Positions 6,193-13,882 of a stretch of 64,000 nt of DNA are shown here, in pieces; position 1 is the first letter of the stretch, and the number at the start of each line of letters is the position of its first letter. The DNA comes from a virus. The translations under genes were made by a program, and so were the position numbers. Below the pieces are notes generated by a model. The model did no database searches. It was not told where the DNA came from and saw nothing but the letters and a program-made list of their open reading frames with translations. The stretch lies in the IMG/VR virus record IMGVR_UViG_3300024999_000097, positions 1-64,000 of that record; one strand, 5' to 3'.

Positions 6193-6738
6193 ATGCAAAA
6201 TGTTATTATTAATCCTAAATGGTTTTTTGATCCCACTGGTCCACATGGTGTTGCACATTCAAAACGTGTAATGGTATTAGCTGAAACTATAGCTATAATG
6301 TGTGGTTGTAATAAAGATGAAATACAGATACTTAGGAAGGCAGCAGTTTACCATGATATTGGTAGGGTAGATAATAAAGTGGATGAAGGACATGGATTTA
6401 GGAGTGCAAATAAAGTAAAATCATTCGGCTTATTAAAACCAAAAGGTTTTATGGATGTTGATGATACGGCATTAAGAATTATTAGGAATCATTGTTTACC
6501 AGATGAAAAAGAAGAATACATTTTACTTAGTATATTTAAAGATGCTGATGCTTTAGATAGGGTAAGGTTTGCAGATGTACAATCGGCATTAAACCCTAAA
6601 TACTTAAGAACGACAGAAGCTAAGAGATTAGTTGGATTTGCTAGGATGCTGCTTAGTCAAATAACGGAAGTAGCTAAAGACCCTGAATATTATAGTGACC
6701 CTTGTGGATATGTTGATTTAAGTTTGAATGATTGGTAA
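6193..6738 (+). CDS. HD-domain phosphohydrolase
   Basis: Metal-dependent phosphohydrolase of the HD superfamily. The ordered ligands are visible: H at HGVAHSKRV (residues 17-25), the HD pair in AVYHDIGR (residues 52-59), a second H in DEGHGFRSA, and a later D in FKDADALDRVRF. Length, 181 aa, fits stand-alone phage HD enzymes, which act on nucleotides or cyclic nucleotides. The substrate cannot be told from sequence; given the many nucleotide genes here, a dNMP or (p)ppGpp-type substrate is possible. Strong AGGAGG upstream; about 24 nt separate it from the glycosylase gene. Confidence 0.85.
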   Translation: MQNVIINPKWFFDPTGPHGVAHSKRVMVLAETIAIMCGCNKDEIQILRKAAVYHDIGRVDNKVDEGHGFRSANKVKSFGLLKPKGFMDVDDTALRIIRNHCLPDEKEEYILLSIFKDADALDRVRFADVQSALNPKYLRTTEAKRLVGFARMLLSQITEVAKDPEYYSDPCGYVDLSLNDW

Positions 6739-6804
6739 TATAAGATTTGAATTATCTATTGACGGGGGTTAGCAGTAGCATCGTAAAGGCATTGGAAATA
6801 AAGG

Positions 6805-6833
6805 TTTACAAGGTTGCAATTTAGTGTTATTAT
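6805..6833 (+). promoter_or_regulatory. Promoter with TATTAT -10 box
   Basis: TTTACA (6805-6810), 17 nt, then TATTAT (6828-6833). TAGTTCTTAAGGG follows directly, the leader string found after other promoters here. Confidence 0.7.
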
Positions 6834-6861
6834 AGTTCTTAAGGGAAGGAGGTGTAAGCAT

Positions 6862-7002
6862 TTGTGTAAAATGTGTGAGGATTGTGAAGTATTCTTTAAA
6901 GATTACAAAAGCCTTAACGATGAAGAATTGGAAGAAACTGATGATTTAAACTGGTGTTGTGAATGTCCGTGTTGTGGTAAAAAATGTGATGATTGTGTGT
7001 AG
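6862..7002 (+). CDS. Highly Cys-rich mini-protein, 46 aa
   Basis: Starts at TTG 6862, 8 nt after GGAAGGAGG. An earlier in-frame TTG (6814) lies inside the promoter and is rejected. Ten of 46 residues are cysteine: CKMCEDC at the N-terminus and CCECPCCGKKCDDC at the C-terminus, with an acidic helical middle. It probably binds one or two zinc ions. Family unknown. First gene of the transcript leading toward the terminase. Confidence 0.65.
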   Translation: MCKMCEDCEVFFKDYKSLNDEELEETDDLNWCCECPCCGKKCDDCV

Positions 7003-7162
7003 TTTGTATAAGCACTTACCTAGTGGTAAATTAGTAATTGTTTTAAATAACGATGTTACTAAAGCCACTAGAAGTGTAAACTATAGAAACTTAGTTGTAG
7101 ATGCTAAAGATAATAAGTATTTAGTAAATGTTAAAGATTTAATATTAGCTGAGGAGGAATAG
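6989..7162 (+). CDS. Small beta-rich protein, 57 aa
   Basis: The open frame begins earlier (6959) but overlaps the Cys-rich gene. ATG 6989 or GTG 6995 are the likeliest starts, and no good Shine-Dalgarno site decides between them. The body (SGKLVIVLNNDVTKATRSVN, then YLVNVKDLILAEEE) looks like a small beta fold. Not recognised. Confidence 0.45.
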   Translation: MIVCSLYKHLPSGKLVIVLNNDVTKATRSVNYRNLVVDAKDNKYLVNVKDLILAEEE

Positions 7163-7165
7163 TTA

Positions 7166-7648
7166 ATGCCAGATAAAAGATATTTTAAGTGTCCTGAGTG
7201 CAATATAGTTTCTAATGGTGATGATTGGGATAAGGCTACTGATAGTGCAGGCAATAAGCGAAAATATACCCCTCCTATTGGTTGTAAAGGAAAATTAAAC
7301 TATGAAATTTATAATTATGTTTGTGATGTTTGTGGTGCTGAAGTAAATGGAGCTAAGATTAAAGAAACATTTGGCTTAAAACCACCCGGTAATTATTTAG
7401 CTGCTGATTTTAGTGGAAATAAGACTGTTAAACCAGAATCTACTTATGCTAGTTTTGTTGAAGCCGAATATGGTGTAGAAATACCCGAACCTTTACATGA
7501 GCCTGACAACTTTGATGTATTTATTGATAGGGTAGAATCTTTAGTTGAAAGGTGGAAAACCTTCCATGAAAAGAACAGAGATTTTGATGGTATAGCTAAT
7601 CAATGTATGGCTGGTTTTCTCAGTGAAATGAAGGAGGAAGGTGAATAA
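7166..7648 (+). CDS. Zinc-finger hypothetical protein, 160 aa
   Basis: Two CxxC knuckles are visible: CPEC at residues 9-12 and CDVC near residue 52, with an extra C in GCKGK, consistent with one zinc ribbon in the N-terminal third. The C-terminal part is helical (FDVFIDRVESLVERWKTFHE). The stop overlaps the start of the next gene (ATAATG). Position just before the terminase would suit a small terminase, but no DNA-binding helix-turn-helix is evident, so I leave it unassigned. Confidence 0.55.
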   Translation: MPDKRYFKCPECNIVSNGDDWDKATDSAGNKRKYTPPIGCKGKLNYEIYNYVCDVCGAEVNGAKIKETFGLKPPGNYLAADFSGNKTVKPESTYASFVEAEYGVEIPEPLHEPDNFDVFIDRVESLVERWKTFHEKNRDFDGIANQCMAGFLSEMKEEGE

Positions 7649-8013
7649 TGCCTAAGATATTAGTAATAAAAGCAGATGGTGCTATTGAGGCCGTTGAATC
7701 AGGAGCAGCTGGTACAGAACAATTTTCCAAGTCCCTAAATAGTGCAGTTGAAGGCTGGATTGAAATTGTAAGACCAATAACAGGGATACTTGAACAAGAT
7801 CATGTAATGGTAGTAAATGAAGAAGGGCATTGTAAGAATTTACCGTTTAATTTAATAGGTACAAGAATTTATGGTTATGGTTTTATAGTTGGTAACATAG
7901 TGATTTGTAAAGAAGTTATGATTGATGAAGGTTATGATTTATATCCTTTTGATGATGATGAAGTTGAAACAGTAATTAATAGATTAAAACTTAAATTAGC
8001 AACAAACTTTTAG
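7648..8013 (+). CDS. DUF3846 domain protein
   Basis: The segment VMVVNEEGHCKNLPFNLIGT followed by RIYGYGFIVGNIVI is the hallmark of DUF3846 proteins, small phage and mobile-element proteins of unknown function. The usual order is present: an N-terminal beta segment, then EEGhxxxLPxN, then a hydrophobic GNxxI strand. Length, 121 aa, is typical. The stop codon is followed immediately by a terminator that separates it from the terminase. Confidence 0.75.
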   Translation: MPKILVIKADGAIEAVESGAAGTEQFSKSLNSAVEGWIEIVRPITGILEQDHVMVVNEEGHCKNLPFNLIGTRIYGYGFIVGNIVICKEVMIDEGYDLYPFDDDEVETVINRLKLKLATNF

Positions 8014-8034
8014 GCTCCCTAAATGGGAGCTTTT
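8014..8034 (+). terminator. Rho-independent terminator before terL
   Basis: GCTCCC (8014-8019), loop TAAAT, GGGAGC (8025-8030), TTTT. It separates the small early-type genes from the packaging and structural genes, and shows that the ATG at 8023, inside the hairpin, is not a real start. Confidence 0.85.
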
Positions 8035-8055
8035 CCTATTTGTGAGGTGTGTTTA

Positions 8056-9351
8056 ATGTCAGTTGAAACTGTAAAGAATATAGTTAAAGCTGTATTATTT
8101 TTTGTAGCTTTTTCGTTAAAGCAAAAGAAAATACTGACTTGGTGGACGGATAAAAGTCCATATAAAGATTATAATGGTATTATAGCAGATGGAGCTATTA
8201 GGGCAGGTAAAACAGTACCTATGGCTTTATCTTTTGTATTTTGGGCTATGGATATATTCCATGGCAGAAACTTTGCTATGTGTGGTAAATCAATTGGTTC
8301 ATTTCATAGAAATGTTTGGTCTTGGTTGAAACCAGCTTTGATAGTTAGAGGGTATAAAATAAAAGAAGTAAGAGCTGGAGAAGATAAACATATCTTAATA
8401 AGCTATAAAGGTAATTGGAATAAGTTCTATATATTTGGTGGTAAAGATGAAGGTAGTCAAGCACTTATTCAAGGTATTACATTAGCCGGTATACTATTTG
8501 ATGAAGTTGCTTTAATGCCAGAAAGCTTTGTAAATCAGGGTACCAGTAGATGTTCTGTTGAAGGTGCTAAGTACTGGTTTAACTGTAACCCTGATGCACC
8601 GTTACACTGGTTCAAAGTTAATTGGATTGAGAAAGCAACAGAAAAGAAGTTATACCATTTACACTTTATGATGGACGATAACCCAAGTTTAAGTGATGCA
8701 GTTAAAGCTAAATATCGGTCAATGTATTTTGGTGTATTCTTCAAACGCTTTATCCTAGGATTGTGGGTTATTGCCGAAGGTGCTATTTATGATATGTGGT
8801 CAGATGATGAAAACTTGTTTGATGATGAAACAATACCACAAGGTTTGAAATATATTGCTAGACGTTCTATAGCTATTGACTATGGTACTACAAATCCTAT
8901 GGTATTCTTAGATATATGGGATGATGGTAAGACTTGTTGGCAAGTAAATGAATATTATTGGGATAGTAAAGAAAAAGGAAGACAAAAAACAGATAGTGAA
9001 TATGCTGATGATTTAATGGCTTTTATTGGTGAAGATATGCCGGATGATATTATTCTTGACCCTTCAGCTGCAAGCTTTAAAGCCGAGTTAAGACAAAGAG
9101 GTTTAAGGGTTAAAGATGCTGATAATGATGTAAGAGATGGAATTAGTATTGTATCAACAATGCTAGGACTTAGATTGTATAAAGTACATAAGCGTTGTAA
9201 GATGACACAATATGAAGTAACTTCTTATGTTTGGGATGATAAAGCAAGGGAACGTGGTGAAGAAAAACCACTTAAAATAAAAGACCATACTTGTGATGCA
9301 AAACGTTATTTCTGTAAGACTAAAATAAAACCATGGAGGCTAACAGCTTAA
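8056..9351 (+). CDS. terL: Terminase large subunit
   Basis: ATP-driven DNA packaging motor and nuclease. Walker A reads GAIRAGKT near residue 44 and Walker B is GILFDEVAL. The C-terminal RNase H-like nuclease shows D residues in IDYGTTNPM, in ILDPSAASFK and in HTCDAKRYF. About 431 aa, the PBSX/Terminase_6 size. ATG 8056 is chosen because GTGAGGTG lies just upstream and the longer frame begins in a terminator. No small-terminase gene is recognised beside it; it may be unrecognisable or elsewhere. Confidence 0.93.
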   Translation: MSVETVKNIVKAVLFFVAFSLKQKKILTWWTDKSPYKDYNGIIADGAIRAGKTVPMALSFVFWAMDIFHGRNFAMCGKSIGSFHRNVWSWLKPALIVRGYKIKEVRAGEDKHILISYKGNWNKFYIFGGKDEGSQALIQGITLAGILFDEVALMPESFVNQGTSRCSVEGAKYWFNCNPDAPLHWFKVNWIEKATEKKLYHLHFMMDDNPSLSDAVKAKYRSMYFGVFFKRFILGLWVIAEGAIYDMWSDDENLFDDETIPQGLKYIARRSIAIDYGTTNPMVFLDIWDDGKTCWQVNEYYWDSKEKGRQKTDSEYADDLMAFIGEDMPDDIILDPSAASFKAELRQRGLRVKDADNDVRDGISIVSTMLGLRLYKVHKRCKMTQYEVTSYVWDDKARERGEEKPLKIKDHTCDAKRYFCKTKIKPWRLTA

Positions 9352-9364
9352 GGTGGTATAAAAT

Positions 9365-10948
9365 ATGAGTAAAAAATCAAATGCAAAAAGGAAAATACAA
9401 ACACAAATACAGGAAGTTCCTCAACAACCTAGAAGCTTTACAACAGATGCTTTTCAGAATCTATTAGCAAGAATGGGTGTAGGGACTCCTAGTATGATTG
9501 AATCTACTGCTTATCCATTAACAAGGTTATCACAAAACTATACACTAATGAACAGCTTGTATAGAAGTCATTGGATAGTACGACGGATTATTGATGTAAT
9601 ACCAGAAGATATGTGTAAAAACTGGTATCAAGTATCTAGTCAATTAGAACCAGACCATATTGAACGCATTAAGAAACTTGAAAGAAAAACAAGCGTAAAA
9701 CCTAAGATTCTTGAAACTTTAAAGTGGGCAAGGCTTTATGGTGGTGCTGCTGCTATAATGATGATTGATGGTCATGAAGGAATACTTGATCAACCACTTA
9801 ATATTGATATGGTAATGCCTGGTAGTTTCAAAGGCCTTCTAGTAGTTGACAGATGGTCAGGATTGAACCCAAGTACAGGTTTGGTAATAGATATTAATGA
9901 TCCTGAGTTCGGCCTCCCAGAAACGTACCAAGTAACAAATAACGCTACTCATGAAACAGTAAATATACATCATAGTAGGGTACTTCGGTTTATTGGTCGT
10001 GATCTTCCATTCTGGGAAAAGCAATCCGAAGTTTATTGGGGTGCTTCTGAAATTGAGCATATTTATGATGAATTAAGGAAGCGTGATAATACATCATGGA
10101 ACATTGCAAATTTAGTATTTAGGGCTAATCTTAATGTTTTACAAATGGAAGGCCTTGACCAAGTATTTGCAACTGGTAATGATAAGGTGAAGCAAGACAT
10201 TTATAACACTGTACAAGCTCAAAACTGGCTTATGAATAATTTTAGTATGTATATTCTGGGTGAAAAAGATAAGTTTGATACTAAATCCTATACATTTGCT
10301 GGTTTATCTGATATATATGAAAACTTTATGTGTGATATATCTGGTGCTGCTGAGATACCGGTAACAAAACTCTTTGGTCGTTCACCTGCTGGTATGAATG
10401 CAACGGGTGAATCGGATATGCAAAACTATTATGATGTAATTGAGGAACGCCAGGAGTCGTATTTAAGGCCAGTATTTGATAAATTGCTTCCGGTACTATT
10501 TATGTCAGAATTAGGAGCTATTCCTGATGATTTAGATTATAAGTTTAGTCCTATACGTAGGGCCTCGGATGAAGAAAAAGCTGAGTTAGGTTCTAAAATA
10601 ACAGGTTCAGTTATTGAAGTATTTAATGCTGGTTTAATCAGTCAACAAATAGCTTTAAAAGAACTTCGTCAGTTAGAAGAAATCACCGATATGTGGTCTA
10701 ATATTACTGATGATGATATAGCTAATGCTGATGCTAATATTCAACAGCCTATGGGTGAAGAGGGAATACCCGGTATGGGCGAAGGGATGGAAGGATTATT
10801 TGGCAATAATAAGCCGGATAATAAGCAACCGGAAAACGATAGCTCAAACATGTTACAACAAATGCAGTACCAACAACACAGAAACAAAGTACAGCTTGAT
10901 GATGTTTTAAATAAAATGGCGTTTGACGAAAATAGTTTACAAAATTAA
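9365..10948 (+). CDS. Portal protein, DUF1073 type
   Basis: Forms the dodecameric portal at the capsid vertex through which DNA passes. The region from RSHWIVRRIIDVIPEDMCKN through ARLYGGAAAIMMIDG, the later LFGRSPAGMNATGESDMQNY and the FSPIRRASDEEKAEL helix are typical of the DUF1073/Gp6-like portal family. 527 aa is a normal length. The C-terminal tail is rich in Q, G and M and probably disordered. It follows terL by 13 nt, and its stop codon lies inside the promoter of the next gene. Confidence 0.92.
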   Translation: MSKKSNAKRKIQTQIQEVPQQPRSFTTDAFQNLLARMGVGTPSMIESTAYPLTRLSQNYTLMNSLYRSHWIVRRIIDVIPEDMCKNWYQVSSQLEPDHIERIKKLERKTSVKPKILETLKWARLYGGAAAIMMIDGHEGILDQPLNIDMVMPGSFKGLLVVDRWSGLNPSTGLVIDINDPEFGLPETYQVTNNATHETVNIHHSRVLRFIGRDLPFWEKQSEVYWGASEIEHIYDELRKRDNTSWNIANLVFRANLNVLQMEGLDQVFATGNDKVKQDIYNTVQAQNWLMNNFSMYILGEKDKFDTKSYTFAGLSDIYENFMCDISGAAEIPVTKLFGRSPAGMNATGESDMQNYYDVIEERQESYLRPVFDKLLPVLFMSELGAIPDDLDYKFSPIRRASDEEKAELGSKITGSVIEVFNAGLISQQIALKELRQLEEITDMWSNITDDDIANADANIQQPMGEEGIPGMGEGMEGLFGNNKPDNKQPENDSSNMLQQMQYQQHRNKVQLDDVLNKMAFDENSLQN

Positions 10949-10964
10949 CTTTATATGTTATAAT
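10936..10964 (+). promoter_or_regulatory. Promoter inside the end of the portal gene
   Basis: TTTACA (10936-10941), 17 nt, TATAAT (10959-10964). It would start a transcript near 10971, so the ATG at 10963 cannot be the start of the next gene. Confidence 0.75.
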
Positions 10965-10992
10965 GTTATTTATCAGTAAAGAGGTGGTTCAA

Positions 10993-12663
10993 ATAGATAA
11001 GAAACAAATACTAATACCACTTGTAAATGTTTTATCTGGTTTAGCTGCTGTTATAGAACAGGAAAGCAAGAAACCTATGACACATGATGGTGGTGAAGGT
11101 AGTGGCAATCATGGTCATAAAGGTAGGCCAGGTAAAAGAGGCGGAAGTGGTAAAGGTGGGGGAAGTAGTATAAGTGAACCAGAATTAAGGAAATCAATAG
11201 TTGAAGCATTATTGGGACATGAAACTGCTGGATACCCAGAATCTAAAAAATCAACTTTAGAAGAACGTACTACTACACACCTTATAAATTCTTACAAAGA
11301 AATGATTGAAAAGCATGGAGCAAGTGAGAAAGAAGAAGTTTCAAAAGTTGGCGAACTGATAAAAGAATTTAAAGATGAAAGTAAACCTGAAACTAAAAGT
11401 CCAAGTAGTTCTGGTAAAGCACCAAAGTTGCCTAAATCTTTTATGACACTCTGGGGTAAAGCTGGTAAACTTACTGAAATAGGTAGTAGATATGTTGATG
11501 GTGCAGAAGATTTAACAAGGCATGGTTTAGCTATTCATATAGCTTTAGGTGCAAAAGATAAGGATAAAGATGGTAAGTTCTTTGATGAACTAACTGAAAT
11601 GGTTCCAACTCCTCATGAAGCTCCTAAATCTTTCGATAGTTTTAAAGATATGCATCATCTTGAATTAGCTTATAGAGCCAAAGTAATGGGTGTTAAAGAT
11701 TGGGATAAGTTAGCTATAAGATCTTTAAAAGCTAAACTGCCAGAAGCTTACAGTGTAACTCCAGTTGATTCACATGTTGTTAAAACTGTTAAACCGGTTG
11801 AAAAACCAGTTAAGGTTGAAGGTAAAAAAGTTCCTGCTCCTACTAAAGAGCAACCAATACCTAAAAGTAACCGCCAAATTATTCGTGGTCAAGATAGTTT
11901 TATGAATCGTTATGTACCGCCAGATAAAACAGTAAAAAGTTATTATAATGAGGTAGGAGAAAACATTGAATTTCATGCTAAGAAAAATAATTTAACTGTT
12001 GAAGAATACAAATCTAAGCTTAATGAAAAATGCCAGGATTTAATTGATAAGTGTGATCTTAAAATGAGGATTGATTCAAAAGTATTATTGAATTTTATTC
12101 TTCATAATGGTGGTAGATTTAAGAATCAATTTGAAACTGGTACATCCGGTGGTTATTTAGGAAAAGGATTTGATAATCCAAGAGCTAAATGTGAAACAAG
12201 TTATTGGGATATACATAAAGAAGCTGATGGTGCTACTAGACCAATATATGGTTATATGTATTCAGATGAAGCTTTTGATGGTAAAGGCCCAGGTTGGGTA
12301 GATGGTTATGGTGACCTATCAATAACATTTAAACCAGATGTTAAGAAAAGGACTACTGTTGGCACAGGTGATACATTAAATAATCATTTTAGTAAAGGTG
12401 ATACAGATTTTATTGTTAAACCAGTAACTGAAATTGATCATACTATTATTGGCAGAGGAAAATTTGGTTCACTTGCTGATCCTTTAAAAGCTAAAAGCTT
12501 ATATGATTTAAAGGATGAATATATTGAAGCTCAAATATTTGGCCCAACAACTGTTCATGATATAGCTCATGTAAGTTTTGCAGGTGGTATACCAAATAGT
12601 GAAATAACTAAAGAATTAGACAAATTAGGTATACCTTGGCATAAAGGTAAAAAGGGGGAATAA
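10993..12663 (+). CDS. Head-associated protein with GSGNHGHKGRPG motif and DUF3626-like C-terminus; probable ATA start
   Basis: A long protein between portal and MuF-like gene. Residues 30-60 contain GEGSGNHGHKGRPGKRGGSG, a linker motif common in phage head proteins of this genomic position. A charged, helical middle follows. The C-terminal part (NGGRFKNQFETGTSGGYLGK, then RPIYGYMYSDEAFDG and the GTGDTLNNH segment) resembles DUF3626, which has been likened to ADP-ribosyltransferase folds; I hold that loosely. The only in-frame ATG (10963) lies in a -10 box. GAGG (10981-10984) is 8 nt before ATA 10993, the preferred start. Possibly injected with DNA to act in the host. Confidence 0.65.
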   Translation: MDKKQILIPLVNVLSGLAAVIEQESKKPMTHDGGEGSGNHGHKGRPGKRGGSGKGGGSSISEPELRKSIVEALLGHETAGYPESKKSTLEERTTTHLINSYKEMIEKHGASEKEEVSKVGELIKEFKDESKPETKSPSSSGKAPKLPKSFMTLWGKAGKLTEIGSRYVDGAEDLTRHGLAIHIALGAKDKDKDGKFFDELTEMVPTPHEAPKSFDSFKDMHHLELAYRAKVMGVKDWDKLAIRSLKAKLPEAYSVTPVDSHVVKTVKPVEKPVKVEGKKVPAPTKEQPIPKSNRQIIRGQDSFMNRYVPPDKTVKSYYNEVGENIEFHAKKNNLTVEEYKSKLNEKCQDLIDKCDLKMRIDSKVLLNFILHNGGRFKNQFETGTSGGYLGKGFDNPRAKCETSYWDIHKEADGATRPIYGYMYSDEAFDGKGPGWVDGYGDLSITFKPDVKKRTTVGTGDTLNNHFSKGDTDFIVKPVTEIDHTIIGRGKFGSLADPLKAKSLYDLKDEYIEAQIFGPTTVHDIAHVSFAGGIPNSEITKELDKLGIPWHKGKKGE

Positions 12664-12666
12664 ATA

Positions 12667-12915
12667 GTGGAAGGTAAAATAATAGCTACAAGGAGTGCAA
12701 GCGGTTATTTGATTGATGTAGGTAATAATCAAGGTAGGGTGTTTGATATTGAAAAGAAGATAATCTTCACTCCTTTTAATATTAATTCTATCCTTGCTCG
12801 TGGTTACTGGGAAGATTATCCTTCTGAAGGTGAAGAACCTATGGAAGTTGCCAGTTTGATTAAAGGAGCTAAGGAAATGGATTTGGAAGGGAATTTAACC
12901 GGTAAAACTTTTTGA
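12667..12915 (+). CDS. Hypothetical protein, 82 aa
   Basis: GTG start with AAAGGGGGA upstream. The sequence suggests a small beta barrel in the first half (GKIIATRSASGYLIDVGNNQ, GRVFDIEKKIIFTPFNIN), followed by an acidic tail. No family recognised. Lies between two head-associated genes and is followed by a promoter-terminator pair. Confidence 0.5.
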   Translation: MEGKIIATRSASGYLIDVGNNQGRVFDIEKKIIFTPFNINSILARGYWEDYPSEGEEPMEVASLIKGAKEMDLEGNLTGKTF

Positions 12916-12934
12916 TTAAAATTTAAAATAACTG

Positions 12935-12963
12935 TTTACAACTTTTAGGTTTTATGATATAAT
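12935..12963 (+). promoter_or_regulatory. Promoter of short transcript
   Basis: TTTACA (12935-12940), 17 nt, TATAAT (12958-12963) with TG extension. A terminator begins only about 30 nt after the expected start point. Confidence 0.8.
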
Positions 12964-12969
12964 ATTACT

Positions 12970-13019
12970 ATGTGTTATCTTAGTAAATAAACATTAGACT
13001 CCCATTTGGGGGTCTTTTT
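12970..13019 (+). ncRNA. Short terminated RNA or attenuator
   Basis: The expected transcript from the promoter at 12935 would run about 50 nt to a good terminator: AGACTCCC (12996-13003), ATTT, GGGGGTCT (13008-13015), TTTTT. There is no coding frame. It is either a small RNA or a leader that limits transcription of the MuF-like gene. Confidence 0.55.
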
Positions 13020-13042
13020 GTTATTATAAGTGGTGATAAGAA

Positions 13043-13873
13043 ATGCCTAAAGAACCTTGGGAACCAAAAAGAAAGATTGAACATGGTTATTTTAGTTCAT
13101 TAAAACAGATTGTAGATTATTTAGGTAACTTAATCATAAATGAATCAAACCCTTATGTTATTGCAGCTCTTATAAAAGTAGCTTTTAATAATCCAGTATT
13201 TAAGCGTTATTCTGAATCAGCAGCTAGAAAAATGGTAACACATTTGATGGTTGAAAATGCTAAGTCTTGGAGGGAAGCTGCTAGGAAGGGTAGTAAAGGA
13301 AGTATTATATATAAAGCTTTAAGGCAAGAACTAAAAGGTCCAATTGGTGGCGCAGTACATAGTCAAATAATGCGTAATGCAGAAATAATTAGTACTTTAC
13401 CTTTAAACATTTCACAAAAAGTAACTGATTATATCAGTGAAGAAACTTTTAAGGGTAAAAGAGCTTCAGAAATAGCAGAAGAAATAAAAAGAATGTTTCC
13501 TGAAAGAACTAAAGCCAGTGCTAAGTTAATTGCTAGAACTGAAGTGAGTAAAACCTCAACAGCTTTAACTAGGGCACGTGCTGAAAGTATAGGCTTGAAT
13601 TGGTACGTATGGAGAACAAGTGAAGATGAAAGAGTGAGGTCAAGTCATAGGCATATGGATAGAGTATTGATTAAATGGCTTAATCCTCCTCAGCCGGAGA
13701 AGCTTATAGGTGAAAAACATCCGCCAGCACCATATCATGCAGGTGAAATATATAATTGTAGATGTTATCCGGCACCTTTAACTGATATAGACCGAGTACA
13801 ATGGCCCCACAAAGTATTTTATAATGGGTCTATTCAAATGATGACGAGAAGTAAATTTGTAAGAATTATGTAA
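13043..13873 (+). CDS. MuF/SPP1 gp7-like minor head protein
   Basis: Minor head (head morphogenesis) protein that sits near the portal and is often ejected with DNA. The conserved C-terminal module is clear: ARTEVSKTSTALTRARAESI, then WYVWRTSEDERVRSSHRHMD and the metal-like YHAGEIYNCRCYPAPL. Length, 276 aa, is normal. The N-terminal two thirds are helical. GTGGTGA provides the ribosome site before ATG 13043. It follows the portal region as in Mu-type and SPP1-type head gene orders. Confidence 0.9.
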   Translation: MPKEPWEPKRKIEHGYFSSLKQIVDYLGNLIINESNPYVIAALIKVAFNNPVFKRYSESAARKMVTHLMVENAKSWREAARKGSKGSIIYKALRQELKGPIGGAVHSQIMRNAEIISTLPLNISQKVTDYISEETFKGKRASEIAEEIKRMFPERTKASAKLIARTEVSKTSTALTRARAESIGLNWYVWRTSEDERVRSSHRHMDRVLIKWLNPPQPEKLIGEKHPPAPYHAGEIYNCRCYPAPLTDIDRVQWPHKVFYNGSIQMMTRSKFVRIM

Positions 13874-13882
13874 GGAAAGAAG

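Noticed and set aside
8023-8056. ATG at 8023 as terminase start
   Set aside because: It lies in the right half of a terminator hairpin and lacks a ribosome site; ATG 8056 has one.
10963-10993. ATG at 10963 as gene start
   Set aside because: The codon overlaps the -10 box TATAAT and would not be in the mRNA.
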